From Ketobacter sp036337295 (GTDB lineage Bacteria > Pseudomonadota > Gammaproteobacteria > Pseudomonadales > Ketobacteraceae), in assembly GCA_036337295.1 (NCBI GenBank), contig JAYZEN010000012.1, forward strand, positions 62,001-126,000: DNA of 64,000 nucleotides, in the 5' to 3' direction. The position numbers were made by a program, and so were the translations under genes. This document shows positions 9,795 to 17,467 of this stretch, one piece after another. The notes beneath the pieces are model-generated. The model was not told the DNA's origin. It saw only the letters and a list, made by a program, of their open reading frames with translations, and did no database searches. Each line of letters begins with the position of its first letter. Positions within the stretch are counted from its first letter, which is position 1.

Positions 9795-9840
9795 CGTTTC
9801 GCAACCGGCCAGGCTGTCAATTTGATTTCATTTTCGCTTG

Positions 9841-9872
9841 CGGTTACCATGCGCGACCTTGCGTGGTAACCG
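9841..9872. repeat. 9-bp inverted repeat upstream of sulP
   Basis: CGGTTACCA (9841-9849) is the exact inverse complement of TGGTAACCG (9864-9872), separated by 14 bases. No T run follows, so it is more likely an operator or a weak hairpin than a terminator. It sits between the esterase and the SulP transporter. Confidence 0.4.
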
Positions 9873-10019
9873 TACCACCTCACCCGGAGCACCCCACCCG
9901 GACCCTCCCAGAATAACAACAAATCATGTGTAGGCTTGGTAATTGCACAGGTTAATACACAGGGTATTGCGTGGCCCCATTGTCTCCCGAAGTATGAGAG
10001 CTGTAGTTGAGAGAGCACT

Positions 10020-11576
10020 ATGTTTGAATTGAAGGCAAACACTGTCCAGAGTGTGAAAAATGATGTGCTGTCCGGTTTTACCGTCGCCCTGGCGCTGGTG
10101 CCGGAAGCCGTGGCGTTTGCCTTTGTGGCCGGTGTGGAACCGCTGGTGGGCCTGTATGCGGCGTTTATGGTGGGTTTGATCACGGCCGTATTCGGCGGCC
10201 GGCCGGGGATGATTTCCGGTGCCACCGGCGCCCTGGCGGTGGTGATGGTGGCCCTGGTGGCGCAGCACGGGGTGGAATACCTGTTCGCCACCGTGGTGTT
10301 GATGGGTTTGCTACAAATGACCGCCGGCGTGCTGAAATTGGGCAAGTTCATACGCATGGTGCCGCACCCGGTGATGCTGGGGTTCGTCAACGGCCTGGCC
10401 ATTGTGATTTTCCTGGCCCAGCTCAGCCAGTTCGGGGTGGCCGGTGAAACCGGCTGGCTGCAGGGTACGGCCCTGCAGGGCAGTGTGGTGGACGTGGCCT
10501 GGCTGGAAGCCGGAGATCTGGCACGCATGCTGGGGCTGGTGGCCCTCACCATGGGGATTATCTTCTTCCTGCCGAAACTGACCCGGGCCATTCCCTCGTC
10601 CCTGGCCGCCATTCTGGTGGTGAGCGGATTGGTGATCGGCTTTGGCCTGGACACCCGGGTGGTGGGCGATGTGGCCGGTATCGCCGGAGGGCTGCCGCAG
10701 TTCCATATTCCCACGGTGCCGTTCAACCTGGAAACCCTGCGCATCATTTTGCCTTATTCCATTATTCTGGCGGCCATCGGCCTGATTGAATCCCTGCTTA
10801 CCTTGCGCCTGGTGGATGAGATCACCCAGACCCACGGCAACGGCAACCGGGAGTGTGTGGGCCAGGGTCTGGCCAATACCGTAACCGGCCTGTTCGGTGG
10901 TATGGGCGGTTGCGCCATGATTGGCCAGAGCATGATTAACGTGAATTCCGGAGGGCGCGGTCGCCTGTCCGGCATTGTGGCTGCCCTCAGCCTGCTGGCG
11001 TTCATTCTGGTGGGATCTGCCTGGATCGAGAAAATTCCCCTGGCGGCGCTCGTGGGCGTGATGTTCATGGTGGTGCTGGGCACCTTTGAATGGAGCAGCT
11101 TCCGCATCATCAACAAGATTCCCCGCAGCGATGCCTTTGTGCTGGTGCTGGTGTCGGCGGTGACCGTGGTCACCGACCTGGCAGTGGCTGTGGTGGTGGG
11201 GGTCATCGTGTCGGCCCTGGTCTTCGCCTGGAACAACGCCAAGCAAATCCGGGTGCAGCGGGAGGAACACGGTACATCCCAGTATTACCGGGTCAGCGGC
11301 CCGTTGTTCTTCGGTTCCACCACCGCGTTCCTTACCCAGTTCTCGGTGGCTGAGGACAAGAACGACGTCATCATTGATTTCGCGGAGTCGAAGGTCTGCG
11401 ACCATTCCGGCCTGGAAGCCATCGACACCCTGGCGGAGCGTTACCTGAAGTCCGGCAAGACCCTGCACCTGTTGCACTTGAGCGCCGACTGCAAGCAATT
11501 GCTGAAAAAAGCCGGCAATCTGGTGGAAGTCAACGTGATTGAAGATCCCCGCTATCTGGTCCCGGTGGTGGACTGA
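10020..11576 (+). CDS. SulP-family anion transporter with STAS domain
   Basis: 518-residue inner-membrane transporter of the SulP/SLC26 family. About 12-14 hydrophobic segments span residues ~15-405, starting with the family signature (SGFTVALALVPEAVAFAF). A C-terminal STAS domain (~425-510) contains VIIDFAESKVCDHSGLEAID. Substrates in this family include sulfate, bicarbonate and other anions, and the sequence does not decide between them. The STAS type and length resemble the bacterial SulP branch often annotated as sulfate permease. Its 3' end overlaps the convergent next gene by 25 bases. Confidence 0.88.
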   Translation: MFELKANTVQSVKNDVLSGFTVALALVPEAVAFAFVAGVEPLVGLYAAFMVGLITAVFGGRPGMISGATGALAVVMVALVAQHGVEYLFATVVLMGLLQMTAGVLKLGKFIRMVPHPVMLGFVNGLAIVIFLAQLSQFGVAGETGWLQGTALQGSVVDVAWLEAGDLARMLGLVALTMGIIFFLPKLTRAIPSSLAAILVVSGLVIGFGLDTRVVGDVAGIAGGLPQFHIPTVPFNLETLRIILPYSIILAAIGLIESLLTLRLVDEITQTHGNGNRECVGQGLANTVTGLFGGMGGCAMIGQSMINVNSGGRGRLSGIVAALSLLAFILVGSAWIEKIPLAALVGVMFMVVLGTFEWSSFRIINKIPRSDAFVLVLVSAVTVVTDLAVAVVVGVIVSALVFAWNNAKQIRVQREEHGTSQYYRVSGPLFFGSTTAFLTQFSVAEDKNDVIIDFAESKVCDHSGLEAIDTLAERYLKSGKTLHLLHLSADCKQLLKKAGNLVEVNVIEDPRYLVPVVD

Positions 11577-12523
11577 TGCTCCAGCTGGCTGGCCCTGATG
11601 GATTGTTCAAACAGGGCCAGCCAATTCTGCCCGCCCTTGTCAGCGCCGGGCAACGTTCGTCCTTCCTCGACTTTCGCACTGTGCAAGCCTGCCAGGGCGC
11701 CCAGTTTGCGATAGGTATCAAACCAGAACGGGCCTCCCAGCCCGATCAACAACCCCGACAGCGCCAGTGACAATACCCATTTCAGCAGTTCCAGTGGCTG
11801 CTGGCTGTTCTCCCATTGGGGCTGATGCCAGGGGGCGGTATGCCAGCCAATTGGCAGGGCGTTGTGTTGCAGGTTCTGCAGCAGGGGTTTCAGTTCCTGC
11901 CAGTCATCGGGGCGGGGCGGGGTCTGCATCCAGTGGTCCAGGGCTTGGGCCTGTTCGGCCACCGCCACCCGCGTGTCTTTGCTGGCCAGAAAGGTCTGAA
12001 ACAGGTGCGGGGTATTGATGTTGAGGCAGAACGCCAGCAGCAGGCCGATGGCCAGGGAATACAGGCCGGCGCGGCGCTTGAAATAGTCGCTGGCATCCTG
12101 GCCGATGGCGCTGAAGCGATCCAGGATGTGGTTCAGCAGCGTGGCCAGTGCCTCTGGGTCGTGGCCATGCCGGGAATACAGCGCGTGCCCCTCCGGGCTG
12201 CGGGCCAGACGTCGCACAAAATCCCGTTCCTGCAAGCTGATAAGGGAGCCGGCATTGATGATCCTGTCCAGGGGCGCGACGGTGCGGGAGGAGGTGTAGA
12301 AGCAGGACCGGGTCAACCCCTGCACAAAATCCTCGCGCTGGGCCCGGGATTCCTCTGTCAGCAACGGGGCCAGCACATCCTGATGCAGGCGTTCCACAAT
12401 GTTTTGCAGCCCCCGTTCCCGGGTGCGGGCCAGGCGGTGCAGGGTTTCAATGATGACAGAGGCCACGGTGGAGAGAATGGTCATGGTCAGGGCAAAGGCC
12501 AGGGCGGCTTCGATCCAGAGCAT
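11552..12523 (-). CDS. Membrane protein of unknown function
   Basis: 323 residues with hydrophobic segments at ~5-27, ~140-162 and ~238-262 and a long soluble segment between the first two. I recognise no family. The frame is well supported: codon use fits the neighbours, the opposite-strand frame through the same bases gives a low-complexity translation, and the gene fills the space between sulP (3' overlap of 25 bases) and the divergent regB. The final ~70 residues are hydrophilic and presumably cytosolic. It might work with either neighbour, but nothing in the sequence shows it. Confidence 0.65.
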   Translation of the reverse strand: MLWIEAALAFALTMTILSTVASVIIETLHRLARTRERGLQNIVERLHQDVLAPLLTEESRAQREDFVQGLTRSCFYTSSRTVAPLDRIINAGSLISLQERDFVRRLARSPEGHALYSRHGHDPEALATLLNHILDRFSAIGQDASDYFKRRAGLYSLAIGLLLAFCLNINTPHLFQTFLASKDTRVAVAEQAQALDHWMQTPPRPDDWQELKPLLQNLQHNALPIGWHTAPWHQPQWENSQQPLELLKWVLSLALSGLLIGLGGPFWFDTYRKLGALAGLHSAKVEEGRTLPGADKGGQNWLALFEQSIRASQLEHQSTTGTR

Positions 12524-12604
12524 GGGCGTTCCTTGTTATACTCAGCGTCGGCCAGCAATATAACCCTGCGTCGATGGCGGCGCAATGAACCAGGGAGAAT
12601 CCCA

Positions 12605-13906
12605 TTGGAGCGAACCAGCCCGTTACCGGGCAGCGGTGCCCGGTACCTGCTGTGGTATAACGGCGCCCTCACACTGATCATGACCCTGGCGGCGTGGCTG
12701 ATGGGCCTGCAGGACTTTCAATTGCCTGCTGCCATCCTCTGGAGTGCAGTGGCGGGGCAGCTGCTGCTGACCGGGCTGTGTGCCCTTTTCTCGGCGCAGC
12801 TGCAGTCCACCGCCGGGATGGCCTTTCTGGTGATCCTGCTGGTTTCCATGTTCAATCTGGCGTTGTATCTGTTTGCCAGTGGCGGTCACACCAACCCGGT
12901 GATTTCCCTTCTGCTGCTGCCCCTGGCGTTGAGTGCGGTGAGTTTGCGCCCCTGGCAGACGCTGCTGCTGGCACTGGTGGTGGTCTTGCTGTACACCCTG
13001 CTGACGCACTACTACCAGCCCCTGTCGCGGCCTGATCCGGGCCATGTTCATCACGCTGGTGGGCACACCGCCGATGACCATCAGGGGTTTATGCAGCTGC
13101 ACTTGCTGGGTATGTGGTTGACCTTTGCCATCTCGGCACTGTTGATCTGCCTGTTGGTGATTCCCCTGGCGGGTTCGGTACGCGAGCAGCAGCACCTGAT
13201 TGCCCGCCAGCGGGAAAAGATGCTGCAGGATGAGCAGTTGGTGGCGCTGGCCACCTTCGCCGCCAGTTCCGCCCACAAGATGGGGACGCCCCTGTCCACC
13301 CTGTCGGTGTTGGTGGATGATTTCAAGGAACTGGTGCAGGGGCGGCCGGAGTGGGCCCAGGATCGGGAATTGATGGCGCAGCAAATTCAGCTGTGCAAGG
13401 CCATTCTCCAGGAAATGATGCAGCGGGCAGAGCATTTGCGTCACAATGTGCCGCAACCTCTCGCCGTGCAAGCGCTATTGCAACAGGTACGGGAACAATT
13501 CAATCTGCTGCATCCCCGCTTTGCGCTGAAGGTGATCAATCCCGATATTGCCGGCAGTGTCATGGCCGATGGAACCCTGGAGCAGGCGTTGCTCAACCTG
13601 TTGGATAATGCGGTACGGGCCGGTGATCACTGCCCGGTGTTGCGAGCGGCGGTGGAGGGCGCTCAGCTGCGGCTGGAAATCGAAGATATCGGGCCGGGGA
13701 TTCCCCAACGCATCCAACAACAGCTGGGGCAGCCGGTGGTGTCCAGCCGTAGGGACGGCATGGGGTTGGGGCTGTTTCTGTCCCACGCTACGGTGGAACG
13801 TCTGGGTGGCACCTTGAGTTTGCACACTCGTCAGCAAAGCACTGAACAGGATAGTCAGAAACCGGGTACCATCATCAGTGTGCATCTGCCGCTGCTGGAC
13901 AGTTGA
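12605..13906 (+). CDS. regB: Redox sensor histidine kinase RegB/PrrB/RoxS
   Basis: 433 residues. Six N-terminal membrane segments (~12-185) carry GGHTNP at 93-98, matching the ubiquinone-binding GGxxNPF motif of RegB with Val in place of Phe. The kinase core has the family-specific H-box (His224 in AHKMGTPLSTL), N-box NLLDNAVRAG and a GMGLGLFL G-box. Cys264 lies exactly 40 residues after the phospho-accepting His, as the redox-active Cys does in RegB (His225/Cys265). The start is TTG at 12605 behind an AGGGAGA ribosome site; the frame is open much further upstream, but that part is antisense to the divergent gene. It pairs with the regulator 48 bp downstream. The system senses respiratory redox state. 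Confidence 0.88.
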   Translation: MERTSPLPGSGARYLLWYNGALTLIMTLAAWLMGLQDFQLPAAILWSAVAGQLLLTGLCALFSAQLQSTAGMAFLVILLVSMFNLALYLFASGGHTNPVISLLLLPLALSAVSLRPWQTLLLALVVVLLYTLLTHYYQPLSRPDPGHVHHAGGHTADDHQGFMQLHLLGMWLTFAISALLICLLVIPLAGSVREQQHLIARQREKMLQDEQLVALATFAASSAHKMGTPLSTLSVLVDDFKELVQGRPEWAQDRELMAQQIQLCKAILQEMMQRAEHLRHNVPQPLAVQALLQQVREQFNLLHPRFALKVINPDIAGSVMADGTLEQALLNLLDNAVRAGDHCPVLRAAVEGAQLRLEIEDIGPGIPQRIQQQLGQPVVSSRRDGMGLGLFLSHATVERLGGTLSLHTRQQSTEQDSQKPGTIISVHLPLLDS

Positions 13907-13954
13907 GACTAACCGATAATAACAAACGAAGATTGAGGCCGAGCTTTGGAAGCA

Positions 13955-14506
13955 ATGTCACAAAAACGATCGCAACAAGCCTACAGTGTGCTGTTGGTGG
14001 ATGACGATCCGGTGTTCCTGCGGACGCTCTGCCGTTCCCTGCAGCGCAAAGGCCTGCAGGTGGACGCGGTGGAGACCGGTGCTGACGCAATCGACCACCT
14101 GCAGCGTGAGTATTATGATCTGGTGTTGCTGGACCTGAATCTGGCGGGGGAAAGCGGCTTGGCATTGCTGCAGGAAATCAAAAATCAGTGGAGCGATCAG
14201 CGCGTGGTGATGTTGACGGCCTATGCCAGTATTGCCACCGCGGTGGAAGCCATCAAACAGGGTGCCGACAATTACCTATGCAAGCCGGTGAACAGCACTG
14301 AGGTGATGGCCCTGTTTGACAGCGACGGGGACGCAGCCCCCGTGACCATGGAAGATACTCCGCTGAGTGTGGACCGGTTGGAGTGGGAGCACCTGCAAAA
14401 AGTCCTTATGGATCATGACGGTAATATCTCGGCCACCGCCCGCGCTCTGAATATGCATCGCCGTACCCTGCAACGTAAACTGCAAAAACGTCCGGCTGCC
14501 AAATAA
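13955..14506 (+). CDS. regA: Redox response regulator RegA/PrrA/RoxR
   Basis: 183 residues. The receiver has LLVDDDP, phospho-acceptor Asp in LVLLDLNLAG, and Lys in NYLCKPV. The C-terminal Fis-type helix-turn-helix (GNISATARALNMHRRTLQRK) is the highly conserved DNA-binding end of RegA/PrrA/RoxR. The family lacks the sigma-54 AAA+ domain found in NtrC, as here. A TTG at 13946 gives three more residues and cannot be excluded as the start. In pseudomonads the RoxSR pair controls respiratory oxidases and related redox genes; here the pair is alone with no oxidase gene beside it. Confidence 0.92.
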   Translation: MSQKRSQQAYSVLLVDDDPVFLRTLCRSLQRKGLQVDAVETGADAIDHLQREYYDLVLLDLNLAGESGLALLQEIKNQWSDQRVVMLTAYASIATAVEAIKQGADNYLCKPVNSTEVMALFDSDGDAAPVTMEDTPLSVDRLEWEHLQKVLMDHDGNISATARALNMHRRTLQRKLQKRPAAK

Positions 14507-14691
14507 TCCGGTCCTGTATTTACAAAATCCTTTTCCAAACTACAAACAGATGTCTCCGGTGGCGATAGATAGGCCGCTCTGGCCCGCCTGCTGCGGGGTT
14601 CCACAAACTGGCACGAATATTTAATAGCAAATATCAAGCAGAGACATTGAATCACCCGTTCCGCCTCTGCATGACAGCCGGGAGATGCCTG

Positions 14692-15624
14692 ATGAACTCA
14701 GTGGAGACCAAACCCAGAATTCTGGTGGTGGACGATGACCCAGCCTGCGTTGAACTGTTGCTGCAGTTGCTAAGCTTCGAATCCGTGACGGTGCGGGCAG
14801 CCCACAATGGTGAGGAGGCCCTGGCCATCCTGGCGCAGTGGGTGCCGGATCTGGTGCTGCTGGATGTGTCCCTGCCGGGCATGAACGGCTACGAAGTCTG
14901 CCACCAACTGCAGCAGTCACCCCGCACCCGGGACGTGGCCGTGTTGTTTCTTACCGGTATGGATGATGTCACGGATGAGGAGCGGGGCCTGCAGCTTGGC
15001 GCGCTGGATTACATTACCAAACCGTTTCAGTTCGGGACGTTGCGGGCCCGGATTCGAAACCATCTGGCATTGCAACTGAAAACCAAACAGTTGGAATCCC
15101 AGGCGCAAACCGATGCCTTGACGCGGATTCCCAATCGGCGCTGCTTTGAATCGACGTTGGAGCAGGAATGGTATCGTTGTGCCCGCCACGGTCGCCCGAT
15201 TTCCGTGATGATGGTGGATGTGGATTTCTTCAAGCAGTTTAATGATCACTATGGTCACCCGATGGGGGATGCGTGCCTGCAACAAGTGGCGGCCATATTG
15301 AGTCAGGGTTTGAACCGGGCGACGGATCTGGTGGCAAGAATCGGCGGTGAGGAGTTTGCGGTTTTACTGCCGGAAGCGGATGAGGCGGACCTGTTCATGC
15401 TTGCCGAGCAGATCCGGCGGCGGGTGGAATCCGCCGGCATACCTCACCAGTCCGGTCATGCATCCGGTGTGGTGACCGTGAGCATTGGTTGTTGCTCCAT
15501 GTTGCCGGAGTTGGGTCAGTCCCTGGATACCCTGATGTTGAGTGCCGACAATAATCTGTACACCGCCAAAGCACTGGGTCGCAACCAGGTGGTGGTGGCC
15601 TGCGGTGAGACCGGTCTGTCGTAA
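14692..15624 (+). CDS. Response regulator-diguanylate cyclase (REC-GGDEF)
   Basis: 310 residues. Receiver at ~8-125 (LVVDDDP, Asp in LVLLDVSLPG, Lys in DYITKPF) followed by a GGDEF domain with an intact active-site GGEEF (218-222). A product-inhibition I-site RATD lies five residues before it. Expected activity is phosphorylation-dependent synthesis of cyclic di-GMP with feedback control. The start at 14692 is chosen for the GGGAG ribosome site 7 bp upstream; ATG 14671 and TTG 14647 are possible. The architecture is that of WspR-like (one receiver) rather than PleD (two). No dedicated kinase is adjacent. Confidence 0.92.
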   Translation: MNSVETKPRILVVDDDPACVELLLQLLSFESVTVRAAHNGEEALAILAQWVPDLVLLDVSLPGMNGYEVCHQLQQSPRTRDVAVLFLTGMDDVTDEERGLQLGALDYITKPFQFGTLRARIRNHLALQLKTKQLESQAQTDALTRIPNRRCFESTLEQEWYRCARHGRPISVMMVDVDFFKQFNDHYGHPMGDACLQQVAAILSQGLNRATDLVARIGGEEFAVLLPEADEADLFMLAEQIRRRVESAGIPHQSGHASGVVTVSIGCCSMLPELGQSLDTLMLSADNNLYTAKALGRNQVVVACGETGLS

Positions 15625-15652
15625 TAATGTAGGAACAGACTGTGATTCAGAT

Positions 15653-17344
15653 TCAGGCGTGACTGCGCAAACAGGCCAGCACCAAGGCCCAGAATTCCGA
15701 GAAATCATTCACCACCACGTCCGGTTTGTAGGGGTAACGTTCGTTGCCCGGAAAAATGGTGTGCAGCCAGTTCAGATCCCATTGGGCACCGTTGAAAAAC
15801 ACCCCGGTAAAGCCGCCGACTTTGGCAGCAATGATGTCCGTGGTACTGTCCCCCACATACCAGATGTCTGTGGCGGGTGCGCGCCCCAGTTGAGCCGCGG
15901 ACTCGATCAATTGATCGGGATGGGGTTTGCGGTTCACTGTGTCATCGCCGCACACCATGGTGTCGAACAGGTTTGCCCAGGTGCCTTCCTCCACCGCCTG
16001 CAGCTCGTGTTCAAAGAATTCCCGATCCCGGTTGGTGATGACGCCCAGCCTGATGCCCAGAGCCCTCAGGCTTAACAAAACGCTGCGGACCTTGGGTTCA
16101 AATGGCAGCACGGTACCAAAATGATTGCGGTAATGCTGGTTGAAAATTTTATGGGCAATCTTTTTGGCTTCCTGATCATCACCGAACAGCACTTCGAAAA
16201 TGTCAGTGCGGGAGATCTTGCGGTCTGCTTTGATCTTGGGGTGCAGCTGGGCAAAGTCCCTTACGTATTCCACCAGTTTGGCATCGTCGGGGGATTTGCT
16301 TTGCTTCGGGTTAACGATGCGATGCAGCAGATCATGCTGCTCCAACTCCGGCAGCATGTCGTCCACCGCCCGATACATGGCGTCCAGGGTGTCCACCAGG
16401 GTGGCGTGCCAGTCGAACAGAATGATCGCCGGTGGCGTCAAGCGTGCCACCGAGGGGTGCCAATCCGGTTCGATGTGTTGGGGCGGTGGTTCCGGTGGCG
16501 GAAACGCTGGTGGCCGGGCCTTGCTGACGATTTTCTCAAAGGCCTCGGGATGATTGCGCTGGACTTCCTCCAGCAGGTCCATCAGCTCTTCCAGGCTGTT
16601 GATGATGGCATCCGGGGTGTAGTGCGGGTCATCCGAAAACAGCGCCTTTAGTTCCTCCGGACTGCGGCAACCGCCGTTGTAGAACAGGGCAGTGACACCG
16701 GCCTCCCGCGCGGTCACCACGTCCAGGTAACTGTCGCCGATGTACCAGGTTTCTGGCCGTGGATAGGTGTCGATCTGGGCCAGGGCGTAACGAATCACCT
16801 GGGGATCGGGTTTGTAATAGGTAACGTCATCGGCGCAGATGGAAAGATCCACCAGTCGGGGCCAGGAACCGTCATCCACCGTGCGCAGTTCGTGCTGAAA
16901 AAATTCACGGCTGCGATTAGTGGCCACACCCACGGTTATGCCCAGACGCTTCAGTGACGAAAGATATTCCCGCACGCCTTTCTGAAAGGGTTTCACTTTG
17001 CCGAAGTGGTTGCGATAGCAGCGATTATAGGCCCGGTGTGCCAGGTGTTTGGCTTCGGTATCGGCACCAAAAATGGCGTTGAATATCTCTGTTCTCGACA
17101 CTCGCCGTTCGGCCAGTATTTTGGGGTGCAGGCGGCGGAACAAACGCATGTAACGCACCAGTTTCACATCGTCCCGGGTGTGGCACTTTTCTTCCGGCTG
17201 CAGGCGTTCGATTAAATGCAGGTCTTCCATCTGCGGCAGCATTTCTTCCAGCGCCGCGATCATGGCGTCCTGGGTGTCCACCAGGGTGCCATGCCAGTCG
17301 AACAGAATGTGCTTGGGTACGGGTAGGTTGGGCAAGCTAGTCAC
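15653..17344 (-). CDS. Tandem HAD-like hydrolase (two homologous domains)
   Basis: 563 residues made of two copies of the same ~260-residue HAD-superfamily unit joined by a Pro-rich linker (~265-300). Each copy begins with motif I FDWH(G/A)TLVDT, followed by a helical cap, motif II Thr (VATNRS, VITNRD), motif III Lys (YYKPDP, NRKPHP) and motif IV GDSxxD. In both copies the usual second Asp of DxD is His, so phosphatase chemistry may be altered. The start is GTG at 17344 with AGGAG 5 bp upstream; a TTG at 17362 is less likely. Phosphoglycolate phosphatase-like proteins are the nearest recognisable relatives. The substrate is unknown. Confidence 0.8.
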   Translation of the reverse strand: MTSLPNLPVPKHILFDWHGTLVDTQDAMIAALEEMLPQMEDLHLIERLQPEEKCHTRDDVKLVRYMRLFRRLHPKILAERRVSRTEIFNAIFGADTEAKHLAHRAYNRCYRNHFGKVKPFQKGVREYLSSLKRLGITVGVATNRSREFFQHELRTVDDGSWPRLVDLSICADDVTYYKPDPQVIRYALAQIDTYPRPETWYIGDSYLDVVTAREAGVTALFYNGGCRSPEELKALFSDDPHYTPDAIINSLEELMDLLEEVQRNHPEAFEKIVSKARPPAFPPPEPPPQHIEPDWHPSVARLTPPAIILFDWHATLVDTLDAMYRAVDDMLPELEQHDLLHRIVNPKQSKSPDDAKLVEYVRDFAQLHPKIKADRKISRTDIFEVLFGDDQEAKKIAHKIFNQHYRNHFGTVLPFEPKVRSVLLSLRALGIRLGVITNRDREFFEHELQAVEEGTWANLFDTMVCGDDTVNRKPHPDQLIESAAQLGRAPATDIWYVGDSTTDIIAAKVGGFTGVFFNGAQWDLNWLHTIFPGNERYPYKPDVVVNDFSEFWALVLACLRSHA

Positions 17345-17467
17345 ACCGGCTCCTGCAGGCAATCGGCCTCTTCTGCGTATAGGTTCATGAGTATAGGATA
17401 GTTTGGTGTTGAAAGTAATAGTTGCTGACTTTGGGTGGGGCGCTTTGCTGTCGGAAAAGGTACCTGT

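Noticed and set aside
10311..11498. 395-codon antisense frame in the SulP gene
   Set aside because: His/Gln-rich low-complexity translation typical of an antisense shadow.
11816..12604. Long upstream extension of the regB frame
   Set aside because: It is antisense to the well-supported membrane-protein gene, has no family likeness, and a TTG start with a good ribosome site lies at 12605.
14609..14625. TGGCACG upstream of the diguanylate cyclase, a perfect -24 half of a sigma-54 promoter
   Set aside because: The -12 part reads TTTAA instead of TTGCW, so the invariant GC is missing.
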